64,000 nt of DNA from Eubacteriales bacterium (GTDB taxonomy: Bacteria > Bacillota > Clostridia > Lachnospirales > Lachnospiraceae): positions 153,595 through 217,594 of the forward strand of contig JAUNPS010000001.1 of NCBI GenBank assembly GCA_030536575.1, written 5' to 3'. The position numbers and the translations under genes were made by a program. How positions within the stretch are numbered: the first letter of the stretch is position 1; every line of letters begins with the position of its first letter. Below the pieces are notes generated by a model that had not been told where the DNA came from, searched no databases, and worked only from the letters and a program-made list of their open reading frames with translations. Positions 28,795 to 37,014 of the stretch are shown here, one piece after another.

Positions 28795-29775
28795 CTACTG
28801 TACGTACCGGAAGCAGCGCACGTTCTGGGTTTCGCCGACTTTTACGAGGGGCGGCATCTCTTTGCGGCATTTGTCCGTGGCATACGGACACCGGGGTGCA
28901 AACCGACACCCGTTTGGAATCTGGCTCAGAAGCGGCACGGTTCCTTTAATGGTGTAGAGAGCCTTTTTCCGATCGCCGTCCAGCCTTGGAATGGACTTCA
29001 TCAGCCCCCAGGTATACGGGTGCTGCGGATTATCGAAAATCTCCTCCGCCGAAGCTTCCTCCACGATTTGCCCCAGATACATGACCACCACTCTGGTGCA
29101 TGTTTCCGCTACAACGCCCAAGTCATGAGTGATCAGCATAACGCCCATATCAAGCTGATGATTCAATTTCACGATCAGATCCATGATCTGTGCCTGGATC
29201 GTCACATCAAGAGCCGTCGTCGGCTCATCCGCGATCAGAAGCTGAGGCTTACAGGCCAGCGCGATGGCGATCATCACACGCTGGCGCATACCGCCTGACA
29301 ATTCGTGCGGATACTGGTTAATGCGCTTTTCCGGCGCAGGAATTCCCACCAGCCGAAGCATTTCCACCGCTTCCTTCTCGGCCTCTTTTTTGCTAAGCTT
29401 CTGGTGAATCCGAAGGGGTTCGCAAATCTGGTTTCCCACCGTAAACACCGGATTCAGGGAACTTAAGGCGTCCTGGAATACCATGGAAATCTTCTTTCCC
29501 CGGATATCCTGCATTTTCTTATAGGGCAGTTTCATCAGATCCTGTCCCTCCAGGAAAACTTCCCCTTCGTAGCTTGCCGTATATTTTTCGTCGTAAAGGC
29601 GCATCACAGACTGGGAGGTTACGCTCTTTCCACAGCCGGATTCCCCGACAATCCCCAGAATCTCGCCTTTATATACCTGATAAGAAATCCCGTCAATGGC
29701 CTTTAAGGGCCCCCGTTCCGTGCGGAACGTCGTACTTAAATTCTTAACGTCTAAGATCAGTTCTTTTTTCTCCAT
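28795..29775 (-). CDS. Dipeptide/oligopeptide-type ABC ATP-binding protein (DppD/OppD-like)
   Basis: 326 residues. Walker [10 protein letters not shown], signature LSGGMRQR, Walker B LLIADEP and the C-terminal Cys-containing module GCRFAPRCPYATDKC are those of DppD/OppD. It lies 10 bases after the DppC-like gene and forms the ATPase heterodimer with the product of 27802. Confidence 0.93.
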   Translation of the reverse strand: MEKKELILDVKNLSTTFRTERGPLKAIDGISYQVYKGEILGIVGESGCGKSVTSQSVMRLYDEKYTASYEGEVFLEGQDLMKLPYKKMQDIRGKKISMVFQDALSSLNPVFTVGNQICEPLRIHQKLSKKEAEKEAVEMLRLVGIPAPEKRINQYPHELSGGMRQRVMIAIALACKPQLLIADEPTTALDVTIQAQIMDLIVKLNHQLDMGVMLITHDLGVVAETCTRVVVMYLGQIVEEASAEEIFDNPQHPYTWGLMKSIPRLDGDRKKALYTIKGTVPLLSQIPNGCRFAPRCPYATDKCRKEMPPLVKVGETQNVRCFRYVQ

Positions 29776-29785
29776 GGCGGCCTCC

Positions 29786-30691
29786 TTAGTTCGTCAGCGG
29801 GTCCAGGAAATCCCGCAGCCCGTCGCCTAACAGGTTCAGGCCCAGAACGGTCAGCGCGGTGAAAATTCCCGGGAAAATAATCATCCACCATGCGGTGTAG
29901 ATATTCGCCATTCCTTCATTCAGAATACTTCCCCAGCTCGGCACTGAAGGCGGAACGCCCGCGCCCAGGAAGCTTAGGGACGCTTCTGCCAGAATCGCCG
30001 TCGCGAAGTTAAACGTAAGCTGTACAATCACCGGAGATAAAATGTTCGGGGCCACATGCCGCCATAAAATCCGGTTCGGCTTCGCGCCCAGCGCATCCAT
30101 GGCTTCGATGTAGGTCTGCTCGCGGACTACCAGGGCCGCCGAACGTGCCACGCGCGCGATTCCTGGCGTACAGACTACGGTAAGGGAAATCAACACATTT
30201 CGCAGGCTCGCGCCCAGGGAGGCCATCAGGCAGATTGCCAGAAGGATGTTCGGGATGGCTTTCATTGCGTCGCAGATACGCATCAGGATATTGTCCAGCG
30301 CTTTATTATAGCTGGCGTAAAGGCCGATCACCATTCCAACGATGGCCGACACGACGGATACCACGCAGCCTACCAGCAGCGAAACTCTGGCTCCGTAAAC
30401 AACGCTGGTAAACACGTCTCTCCCCATGGAATCAGTCCCGAAAGGATGTTCCTTGCAGGGGGCCATCAGACGGTCTTTTACGATCATTTCATTCGGTTCA
30501 TAACCTGCCAGCACCGGAGCCAGCAGCGCGATCAGCACCATGAGGACCACCAGAACCAGACCGGTCACGGACAGTTTATTTTTCAGGAATTTACGAATTT
30601 TCGTTTCTCTTTGTTCTTTGATCAGTTTTTTCCGGATTTCTTCCAGTTCTTTGCCGTCCAGGGATACCTGGCCATTTTCCATTTTTTCCAT
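29786..30691 (-). CDS. Dipeptide/oligopeptide-type ABC permease (DppC/OppC-like)
   Basis: 301 residues from the ATG at 30691 (site AGGAGGTG; the longer GTG frame starts inside that site). A cytoplasmic N-terminal tail of about 35 residues precedes the first helix, as in DppC. The EAA loop YIEAMDALGAKPNRILWRH is present. It pairs with the DppB-like permease upstream. Confidence 0.92.
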   Translation of the reverse strand: MEKMENGQVSLDGKELEEIRKKLIKEQRETKIRKFLKNKLSVTGLVLVVLMVLIALLAPVLAGYEPNEMIVKDRLMAPCKEHPFGTDSMGRDVFTSVVYGARVSLLVGCVVSVVSAIVGMVIGLYASYNKALDNILMRICDAMKAIPNILLAICLMASLGASLRNVLISLTVVCTPGIARVARSAALVVREQTYIEAMDALGAKPNRILWRHVAPNILSPVIVQLTFNFATAILAEASLSFLGAGVPPSVPSWGSILNEGMANIYTAWWMIIFPGIFTALTVLGLNLLGDGLRDFLDPLTN

Positions 30692-30703
30692 GCCTTTCAC
30701 CTC

Positions 30704-31648
30704 CTAGCTCAAGCGGATACGCGGGTCGATCAGGCCGTAGATCAGGTCGATCACCAGGCTGATTCCTACGTTAATGATAGCAATCAGCAGCACGATTCCC
30801 TGAATAACCTCATAATCCCGGCGTCCGATGGAGTTTACCATCAAAAAGCCCATTCCCGGTATTCCGAACATGGTCTCGATCACAGCCGCGCCGGACAGGA
30901 TTCCGATCACGCTCTGGCCAATGACCGTGATGACCGCTACCAGTGTATTTTTAAAGGCATGCTTTGCTACCAGGAAAAATTCTTTTACGCCCTTGGATTT
31001 CGCCATGCGGATGTAGTCGCTGTTCAGAACTTCCAGCATGGATGCCTTTGTCATGCGCATCATCAGCGCCGAATGCATAAAGCCCAGGGAAATCGCCGGA
31101 AGCAGCAGACATCGGATGTGTTTCCAAAATCCCATTTTCAGCGGCTTATAACCGGATACCGGAAGCAGTTTCAGCTTCACGCACACGAGGAGCATCAGCA
31201 GGAGTCCTACCAGAAAGCCCGGAACGGAAATTCCCGCCAGTGAGATTCCGCTGACTGCCGCATCCACCGCTGTCCCTCGCTTCCTCGCTGCCAGCATTCC
31301 CAGAGGCAGCGCAATCAGGACTGCGAAAAACACAGACAAAATCGTCAGGGAAATCGTTGGTGTAAAATATCCCGCGATCATTTCCGTCACAGGCTTGCTT
31401 CCCACGACAGAGGTTCCCAGATCCCCATGGAGCACACCGATAATCCAGTTCACATATTGCACCGGCAACGGCTTATTCAGCCCCATCTCTTCTTCCAGCG
31501 CCTCGATCTCCGCCTGGGTCGCATCCTCGCCCAGGATGACGGATGCCGGACTGCCAGGGGTTAAATGCGTCAGGGAAAAGACGATAATGGAGACCACAAA
31601 AAGCACTGGAATCACAGAAAGGATTCGTTTTATTACATATTTTTTCAT
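30704..31648 (-). CDS. Dipeptide/oligopeptide-type ABC permease (DppB/OppB-like)
   Basis: 314 residues from the ATG at 31648, behind AAGGTGG. A typical first helix (YVIKRILSVIPVLFVVSIIVF), an external loop, five more helices and the EAA-like loop YIRMAKSKGVKEFF are present. It is the first permease gene after the terminator-like hairpin at 31665-31717 that separates it from the binding-protein gene. Confidence 0.92.
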   Translation of the reverse strand: MKKYVIKRILSVIPVLFVVSIIVFSLTHLTPGSPASVILGEDATQAEIEALEEEMGLNKPLPVQYVNWIIGVLHGDLGTSVVGSKPVTEMIAGYFTPTISLTILSVFFAVLIALPLGMLAARKRGTAVDAAVSGISLAGISVPGFLVGLLLMLLVCVKLKLLPVSGYKPLKMGFWKHIRCLLLPAISLGFMHSALMMRMTKASMLEVLNSDYIRMAKSKGVKEFFLVAKHAFKNTLVAVITVIGQSVIGILSGAAVIETMFGIPGMGFLMVNSIGRRDYEVIQGIVLLIAIINVGISLVIDLIYGLIDPRIRLS

Positions 31649-31664
31649 AGACGCCACCTTATCC

Positions 31665-31717
31665 AAAAAGCTGCCGGCAAGGCGGATTTTGATCGGTTCC
31701 TTTTTCGGCAGCTTTTT
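31665..31717 (-). terminator. Terminator/attenuator between binding protein and permeases
   Basis: AAAAAGCTGCCG at 31665-31676 and CGGCAGCTTTTT at 31706-31717 form a 12-bp stem. On the minus strand it follows the solute-binding protein gene and precedes dppB, with a T-run. Such hairpins let the binding protein be made in excess over the membrane subunits. Confidence 0.75.
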
Positions 31718-31808
31718 CTTCCGTTACATCCCCCGCAGCAGCTTACGGGCCGTACAGACGCGTCAGTCTGGCCTGCTGGCTGCGGGAGTCCTTTGGTTTC
31801 CTGTTTGT

Positions 31809-33374
31809 TTACTGCGGAATGTAGGCATTCCAGAAGTAATTGCAGTTGTTATAAATTACGCCTTCCATCTGGCTGTTCATCACGTCGTAGGAAACGTAAT
31901 GGCCCAGATTGATGATCGGGAGGTAATCCCAGCAGTATTCCTGGATGCTTTCCCATGCAGTGGCAGCTTCCTCGATGGTGGTCGCATTGTTATAGACTTC
32001 CCAGAGTTCATCCAGATGCTCGTCGCTGGTCCATCCGGCGTAATCTGCACCGAAGTAGTTCCGCAGGGAGGGCACCGGAACGGTAGCAAAGCTTGAGATG
32101 AAGAGGTCGTAAATCTCCGGATCATTCCGGTATTCGGTGAAGGTTCCCCAGTCTACGGTGGTGAGTTCACAGTCGATGCCGTTCGCTTCCAGCTGCTGTT
32201 CCAGAACCTGCGCTCTCTTTTCGAAGTTGTTCGCGCTGGATACAAGGATTTTCAGGGTTTCGCCGTTATAGCCTGCGGCTTCCAGGTAACTCTGTCCGGC
32301 TTCGATATCCTGCGTATTATAGTTTTCGCTTCCTGCTTCTGTGTACCACAGGGTCTGGAAAGATTCCATGTAGCAGGAACCCAGGTTAAAGCTGGCTTCG
32401 CCGGATACTAACTGAAGGTCATTGGCATCGATGAAGCAGTTGATCGCTTTCCGCATATTCTGGTCTACGCACAGGCCTTCTTTTTTATTAAATACGATAA
32501 CGTTCTGGCCGCCTTCTTCGGAATAGACCGTCAGCGCGTCGTCTCCTTCTGCCTGGGGCAGCGTCGCGGTGCTGATGTTGGCCGCATCATACTGACCGGT
32601 CTGCAGGCCTGCCATACGGGTCGTTTCTTCCGGTACGACCCAGAGATAGATGTTCTGGGTGTAGGCATGCTTGTAACCTGCCCAGCCGTCGCTTTCTTCA
32701 GCCGGATCGCCATAGGGAACATAGTCGTCGAATTTTTCCAGCCATACATACTGATCCAGTACCCATTCTTTAAAGGTGTAGGGGCCGGTTCCGATGATCT
32801 CGGTCATGTAGCCGTCTTCGCCTTCGCTGGCAATGGCTTCTTCGGTCGTGATCACGGCTCTCTGAGCGCCTCCGGCCAGCAGGTACAGAAGTGTTACGCA
32901 GGGGTTTTCCGTTTTAATGGAAACCGTCGTGTCGTCCACCTTCTCAAACCGGGCATCTCCAACCAGCTGCGCGACTGCGCTGTAGCTGTCAATCCAGCGG
33001 TTCAGGGAAGCGACTACGTCTTCGGCTGTCATCTCGGAACCGTCATGGAATTTTACGCCTTGGCGGAGAACAAAGGTAAATTCCGTCGCATCATCGTTTA
33101 CTTCATAGCTTTCGCACAGTTCCGGAACCGGTTCGCTCTGGCCATTCAAAGTCATGAGCTGCTCGTAGACGGTTCCGCAAAGGGCTACACGGGAGCCGTT
33201 TGACGTGGTTTTATGAAGGTCGTAAACGGCATTTTCAGCGGTAAGCGCAATATTAATCTCATCTTTTATGGCAATGCCGTCCGGGCCTTCGGCTGCAAAT
33301 GCCGGGATGCTCATGGATGAAAGGGTAGCTGCCGCACACAACAGGGCTAAAAGTTTTTTCGTGCGATTTCTCAT
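31809..33374 (-). CDS. Family 5 extracellular solute-binding protein (Dpp/Opp type)
   Basis: 521 residues from the ATG at 33374, eight bases after GGAGG; the ATG six bases earlier is too close. A signal peptide ends at AFA-AE (about 28) with no lipobox. Family 5 features are TFVLRQGVKFHDGSE-like sequence around residue 120 and the TGPYTFKEW stretch. It binds the peptide-like or glycoside-like substrate for the system at 27802-31648. Given the GH1, ROK and M20 enzymes downstream, a glycoconjugate ligand is as likely as a peptide. Confidence 0.9.
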   Translation of the reverse strand: MRNRTKKLLALLCAAATLSSMSIPAFAAEGPDGIAIKDEINIALTAENAVYDLHKTTSNGSRVALCGTVYEQLMTLNGQSEPVPELCESYEVNDDATEFTFVLRQGVKFHDGSEMTAEDVVASLNRWIDSYSAVAQLVGDARFEKVDDTTVSIKTENPCVTLLYLLAGGAQRAVITTEEAIASEGEDGYMTEIIGTGPYTFKEWVLDQYVWLEKFDDYVPYGDPAEESDGWAGYKHAYTQNIYLWVVPEETTRMAGLQTGQYDAANISTATLPQAEGDDALTVYSEEGGQNVIVFNKKEGLCVDQNMRKAINCFIDANDLQLVSGEASFNLGSCYMESFQTLWYTEAGSENYNTQDIEAGQSYLEAAGYNGETLKILVSSANNFEKRAQVLEQQLEANGIDCELTTVDWGTFTEYRNDPEIYDLFISSFATVPVPSLRNYFGADYAGWTSDEHLDELWEVYNNATTIEEAATAWESIQEYCWDYLPIINLGHYVSYDVMNSQMEGVIYNNCNYFWNAYIPQ

Positions 33375-33426
33375 TTTCATTTCCTCCTCTTTTATCGGGT
33401 GTGTTCGTTTCTCAACTGTTAGATGC

Positions 33427-33475
33427 ATTATAATAAAAAAATATTCCGCATTCTACCTTGATTGCGGAATATTTT
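33427..33475 (-). promoter_or_regulatory. Promoter -10 and palindromic operator of the Dpp-type operon
   Basis: On the minus strand TATAAT lies at 33432-33427, 53 bases before the ATG. A palindrome with 13-base arms, AAAATATTCCGCA (33438-33450) and TGCGGAATATTTT (33463-33475), covers the -35 position, which is itself poor (TAGAAT). This fits control by a dimeric regulator, most simply the AraC protein at 33564. Confidence 0.6.
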
Positions 33476-33563
33476 GATATATTTTCGTCTATATTCATTT
33501 TCTTTTTATACATTCTGCACAAATCAAACCAGGATAACGGTCGAAAATTGTTCTTTTTCGGAT

Positions 33564-35162
33564 TTATTGTTCCTTTTCGTTCCTTTTTTCCAGTTTTTCC
33601 CCGAAATTTTCCGCCGCCGCCAGCACCCGGTATTCCTTTGGAGTACATCCTGTTACTTTTTTGAATATTTTGGAAAAATGGGAAAAATTTTCATACCCCA
33701 ATTCTGCACTGATTTCCCCCACCGAACGCGTGGTAGAAGTCAAAAGCCGACAGGCCTCCTTCATTTTTTCTTCCATTATAAGGTTTCCCAGCGACTGCCC
33801 TGTTTCCCGCTTGTAAAGCCGCCCCAGATAATCCGCATTCATATACAGGGCCTCGGCGATCGTTTCCCGTGTAATATTCTCCCGAACGTGTTCCCGGACA
33901 AAGTTCTGAACCGCTTCGGACAGCGAAACCGCCGGCTTCTGCTCCGGCATGCAGAGCATCACTTCTTCCAGCCACTCCAGAAAACTGTCAATGGAAATGT
34001 GAGCATTGATTTCCAGCTCCTTAATCCGCGGCGTCATCAAAAGCTTATGGGCCGGAACCCCTTTTTCCGCCAGGACATGAAAAATCGTCTGAGACATATC
34101 TATGCGCAGCGCCCGCAGATAGCTTCCGGACACCCGCCCCTTCTGGTTCTGCTCCTGCAAAAATTCCCGGATGTTCTTCAGAACCTGGTTATAATGGCCG
34201 GTCCGTAAAAATTCCTCCGTATAGCCCGGAAGCAGAACGTCGATTTCCTCCCTTTTACGCCCCAAAAACTGGGAGGCCGGATAAATTCCCGTCGTGTCCT
34301 CCATATCCTCTTTTTCCGCCGCCATAATGGAAAGCACGCTGGAAAAAATCTTTTCGCAGTAAATATCCGCATCATAATAAATGCACAGCGGCATTTCCGC
34401 TTCCCGGTAAATTTCCCGGATCAGCCCCTTGCATTGATACAGGAATTCCTCTTTCGGCATATTCCGGACAATCAGAAGCGGCCGGAGCTGTTCCAGAATA
34501 AAATACTCCGCCCCGGATTTTTTGAACCATTTATTCGCGAAATCCAGCAGTACCGTTCTGGTTTTCTTCTCGATCTCCGTGTTCCGGTCCCGGATTAACT
34601 TCCGGCTGAGGACTCCGATCTGGTAGATATCCCCAAGTTCTATGGCAACTCCCGCATTTTCCGCTTCCTTTATAAAAGAGGACGGGTCCAGCGAAATCTG
34701 TCCGCTGCAAAAGCGCATCCAAAATTGATTCTGGATCATCCGCTTATGGCTCTCACGGTAGTGATTGTACCGTTCCATTTTTCGGACATACTGTTTTTTA
34801 ACCACCTGTTTTTTCGCCAGTTCCAGGATTCTTTCGGCCTTTTCCCGCTCCACCGGGCTTTTCAGGAAGAAAATTCCCGGAAGCTCTTCGAGCTGGCTCA
34901 GAAGTTCCCCGTCGTTGTCCTTGAAAAGAGCGATCAGCTCCGGGTGGTCTTCCTGGCAGCAGAATTTTTTGAGCAAGTCGAACTGACCATTCAGGGAAGC
35001 TTCGCAGATGACGATATCCATTTCCTGCCTTTTCAGGATCTGTTCGGCTTCCTTTGGGTTCCATTCCAGGTAAATTTCGGCTTCTTCTTCCGGATGGATC
35101 TCCAGAAGTTTTTGGAGCAGGCGCAGATCCTGCAAATTTTGCGTGAGAATCAGGATTTTCAT
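33564..35162 (-). CDS. AraC family response-regulator-like protein with degenerate receiver
   Basis: 532 residues, the size of YesN-type regulators. The N-terminal about 120 residues follow the receiver pattern, but the acidic pair is missing (ILTQNLQD). The phospho-acceptor position is Glu54 (IVICEASLNG) rather than Asp; the conserved Lys101 (FFLKSP) remains. A middle helical region follows, then an AraC DNA-binding domain with two helix-turn-helix motifs (TRETIAEALYMNADYLGRLY and SVGEISAELGYENFSHFSKIF). It is probably independent of phosphorylation. It lies upstream of the transporter operon, on the same strand, and is the likely controller. The start follows AAAGGAATGCC. Confidence 0.88.
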   Translation of the reverse strand: MKILILTQNLQDLRLLQKLLEIHPEEEAEIYLEWNPKEAEQILKRQEMDIVICEASLNGQFDLLKKFCCQEDHPELIALFKDNDGELLSQLEELPGIFFLKSPVEREKAERILELAKKQVVKKQYVRKMERYNHYRESHKRMIQNQFWMRFCSGQISLDPSSFIKEAENAGVAIELGDIYQIGVLSRKLIRDRNTEIEKKTRTVLLDFANKWFKKSGAEYFILEQLRPLLIVRNMPKEEFLYQCKGLIREIYREAEMPLCIYYDADIYCEKIFSSVLSIMAAEKEDMEDTTGIYPASQFLGRKREEIDVLLPGYTEEFLRTGHYNQVLKNIREFLQEQNQKGRVSGSYLRALRIDMSQTIFHVLAEKGVPAHKLLMTPRIKELEINAHISIDSFLEWLEEVMLCMPEQKPAVSLSEAVQNFVREHVRENITRETIAEALYMNADYLGRLYKRETGQSLGNLIMEEKMKEACRLLTSTTRSVGEISAELGYENFSHFSKIFKKVTGCTPKEYRVLAAAENFGEKLEKRNEKEQ

Positions 35163-35308
35163 GGCATTCCTTTCCGGGTGCGGGCGGCGGCCCTAGGTTT
35201 CTGATTTTTAGCATACCGGAAAGAGTGGCAGGCGTCAAGAGGTGTGACGACGCGGTTTCCACAAAAATAACGGCCCAAATTTTAATTTGATTTTTTTCGA
35301 AAAAATGC

Positions 35309-35337
35309 TTGCTTTTTCTTTCGAATGATGCTATATT
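35309..35337 (+). promoter_or_regulatory. Promoter of first tRNA-Pro gene
   Basis: TTGCTT at 35309-35314 and TATATT at 35332-35337 with a 17-base spacer, 33 bases before the tRNA. Confidence 0.6.
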
Positions 35338-35370
35338 ATTAAGGCTGGCGGAAGTCAGTGAATGGAAAAG

Positions 35371-35444
35371 CGATGCGTGGCTCAGCTTGGTAGAGCGCTG
35401 CGTTCGGGACGCAGAGGTCGCAGGTTCAAATCCTGTCGCATCGA
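35371..35444 (+). tRNA. tRNA-Pro (anticodon CGG)
   Basis: A complete 74-base cloverleaf: acceptor CGATGCG/CGCATCG, D arm GCTC/GAGC, anticodon arm CTGCG-TTCGGGA-CGCAG with anticodon CGG, T arm GCAGG-TTCAAAT-CCTGT and discriminator A. CCA is not encoded. A terminator follows. Its 3' half is the left copy of the direct repeat that brackets the AbiE cassette. An identical gene lies at 39392. Confidence 0.95.
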
Positions 35445-35538
35445 TTCCTTGGCAGGGGCGCCGGAAATGCTGGATTTTCAGGATTTCCGGTTCTTTTTTT
35501 ATCTTCAAAGAGTATTCCGACGAGCGTTCGTAAAATGA
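35404..35538 (+). repeat. Left direct repeat (attL-like) at tRNA-Pro 3' end
   Basis: 135 bases, from the anticodon loop of tRNA-Pro through its terminator to GCGTTCGTAAAATGA, recur nearly identically at 38291-38425. The two copies differ at a few scattered positions. The intact tRNA is on the left, as expected when an element integrates at a tRNA 3' end. Confidence 0.85.
35461..35500 (+). terminator. Terminator of first tRNA-Pro
   Basis: CCGGAAAT at 35461-35468 pairs with ATTTCCGG at 35483-35490, followed by TTCTTTTTTT. Confidence 0.8.
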
Positions 35539-35549
35539 TTTTACGGACG
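35525..35549. repeat. Palindrome at left element boundary
   Basis: CGTTCGTAAAA (35525-35535) faces TTTTACGGACG (35539-35549). Only its left arm is present at the right repeat copy (38412 on), so the similarity ends inside the palindrome. The following stretch to 35743 has two copies of TGCTCTAAGA (35561, 35583) and no gene that I can support. Confidence 0.5.
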
Positions 35550-35743
35550 TTCGTTTATTTTGCTCTAAGAAATGAATCGGAATGCTCTAAGATTTGCTCA
35601 AAAATACGAGGGTTTTTCCACTATTTCTGCTGAAAAAATTTGACCTTCTATATCAAATACGAACAGATAATCTGCATCTTCGTATACGAGTAACGGATGA
35701 TATTTGATCTTCGCCGCCTTTTCTTGATAAAAATGACGGTTTC

Positions 35744-35905
35744 ATGTACCTAGGGCTAGCCACCGCGCCAGCGGTTTGGTACAATAACAACAAACGGAAA
35801 AAGCCTTTATTTTCAAGGGGTTTGAGTGTTTGCCGTCATTTATTCAATTCCTTTTCCAACTTGAAACTTGACGAGAAATTTGACGAAAAAAAGGAGGCTG
35901 TTTAA
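35744..35905 (+). pseudogene. Short open frame, possible mobile-element gene remnant
   Basis: A 53-codon frame from ATG 35744 ends in KLDEKFDEKKEAV. It has no ribosome binding site and is not recognised. The charged tail and the place next to an attachment-like repeat would fit the 3' end of a decayed recombinase or replication gene, but that is a guess. Confidence 0.25.
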
Positions 35906-35929
35906 TTAAGGACAAAATTTAATAGTGCC

Positions 35930-35960
35930 AGCGGCCCGGCCTCATGCCTGGCCGCTGTTT
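35930..35960 (+). other. GC-rich hairpin
   Basis: CAGCGGCC and GGCCGCTG can form an 8-bp stem around a short GC-rich loop, between the short remnant and the AbiE promoter. No T-run follows, so it is not a clear terminator. From here to 36200 I see only AT-rich sequence with several ATCGTATCA-like words. Confidence 0.4.
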
Positions 35961-36207
35961 GCCGTGGGCGTTTCACTTTTCGAGTGGACACCCTTTTTAT
36001 ATACGTTTTGTGCAGGTGAAGGTTCACATAGGAGAAAAGAACCGGATATAGGAAGTGTACCTACCGTTAGGATATCGAAAAAAGCAGATGCAGCGTGTGC
36101 CTGATGCACGACTAGACTTATCTGCCGAGTGCGTAAATTAATTCAAGTATCGTATCAGAATCAGTTCAATCGTGTCAGGAATCGTATCAAATCCATGACT
36201 CGATTCG

Positions 36208-36243
36208 TTTTGTCCCGAATAATATGCAATATTCGGGACAAAA
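36208..36243. promoter_or_regulatory. Upstream AbiE operator palindrome
   Basis: TTTTGTCCCGAAT (36208-36220) and ATTCGGGACAAAA (36231-36243) are perfect arms around a 10-base AT-rich centre. The same arms recur at 36349-36382, 141 bases downstream. AbiEi antitoxins repress their own promoter by binding inverted repeats. Confidence 0.75.
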
Positions 36244-36341
36244 TAGAAATGCGATTGCTCCCCTCTCCCGAAATAAAAGCTGAAACTGCTGTATAATTTC
36301 TGTTCTGTGTGGAATACTATGAACAAAACTCTTGAACCCTA

Positions 36342-36382
36342 TTGAAAATTTGTCCCGAATAATATATAATATTCGGGACAAA
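36342..36382 (+). promoter_or_regulatory. AbiE promoter with embedded operator
   Basis: TTGAAA at 36342-36347, a 17-base spacer and TATAAT at 36365-36370 make a near-consensus promoter. The palindrome TTTGTCCCGAAT (36349-36360) and ATTCGGGACAAA (36371-36382) encloses the -10 box, so a bound repressor would block polymerase. AGGAGGTG follows at once. Confidence 0.8.
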
Positions 36383-36396
36383 AGGAGGTGAGCAAG

Positions 36397-37014
36397 GTGG
36401 CAAATGGATATTCAAAACAGATTCAGGAGCGGATCAACATTGCAGCGGGAGGAACTGTTTTTGTCAGTTCTGACTTTGCGGATATTGCGGATACGGAAAC
36501 CATAAGGCGGAACTTAAACCGGCTTACACAAGCGGGTACGCTGCGGAGGATTTTGAAAGGCGTTTATGAGAAACCGGAATACAGCGAGATGCTGAAAGAA
36601 TATGTGGCGGCAGACCCGGACGCCGTGGCAAAAGCGCTGGCACGGAGTTACCACTGGACGATTGCCCCTTGTGGGAACACGGCACTGAATTTGTTAGGGC
36701 TTTCCACGCAGGTAACGGCGGTATGGTCCTATATCAGCGACGGTCCATATAAGACCTATGAGTGGAATTCCACAAAACTGGAATTTAAGCACCGGACCAA
36801 TAAGGAGATTACAGGGCTTTCCTATATGACGGCTCTTGTAATCCAGGCATTGAAAACACTGGGGAAAACAAATGTCACTTCCAAAACCATTAAGACGCTT
36901 CGTTCCCGGTTGAGTGAGGAAGATAAAGCCGCTATGCTGAAAGAGGCGGCAGAATCTACGGATTGGGTTTACGATATAATACGGCAGATTGCAGGGGAGG
37001 TACAAGAGAAATGA
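36397..37014 (+). CDS. AbiEi-family antitoxin/transcriptional repressor
   Basis: 205 residues from GTG 36397, six bases after AGGAGGTG; an earlier in-frame GTG lies inside that site. The N-terminus reads as a winged helix, with FVSSDFADIADTETIRRNLNRLTQAGTLRRILKGVYEKP (about 24-62, quoted in parts by its key SSDF...RRNLNRL core). The rest fits DUF6088/AbiEi proteins. These repress their own operon and counter the AbiEii nucleotidyltransferase (a type IV toxin-antitoxin system that can abort phage infection). The stop overlaps the toxin start by ATGA. Confidence 0.87.
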   Translation: MANGYSKQIQERINIAAGGTVFVSSDFADIADTETIRRNLNRLTQAGTLRRILKGVYEKPEYSEMLKEYVAADPDAVAKALARSYHWTIAPCGNTALNLLGLSTQVTAVWSYISDGPYKTYEWNSTKLEFKHRTNKEITGLSYMTALVIQALKTLGKTNVTSKTIKTLRSRLSEEDKAAMLKEAAESTDWVYDIIRQIAGEVQEK

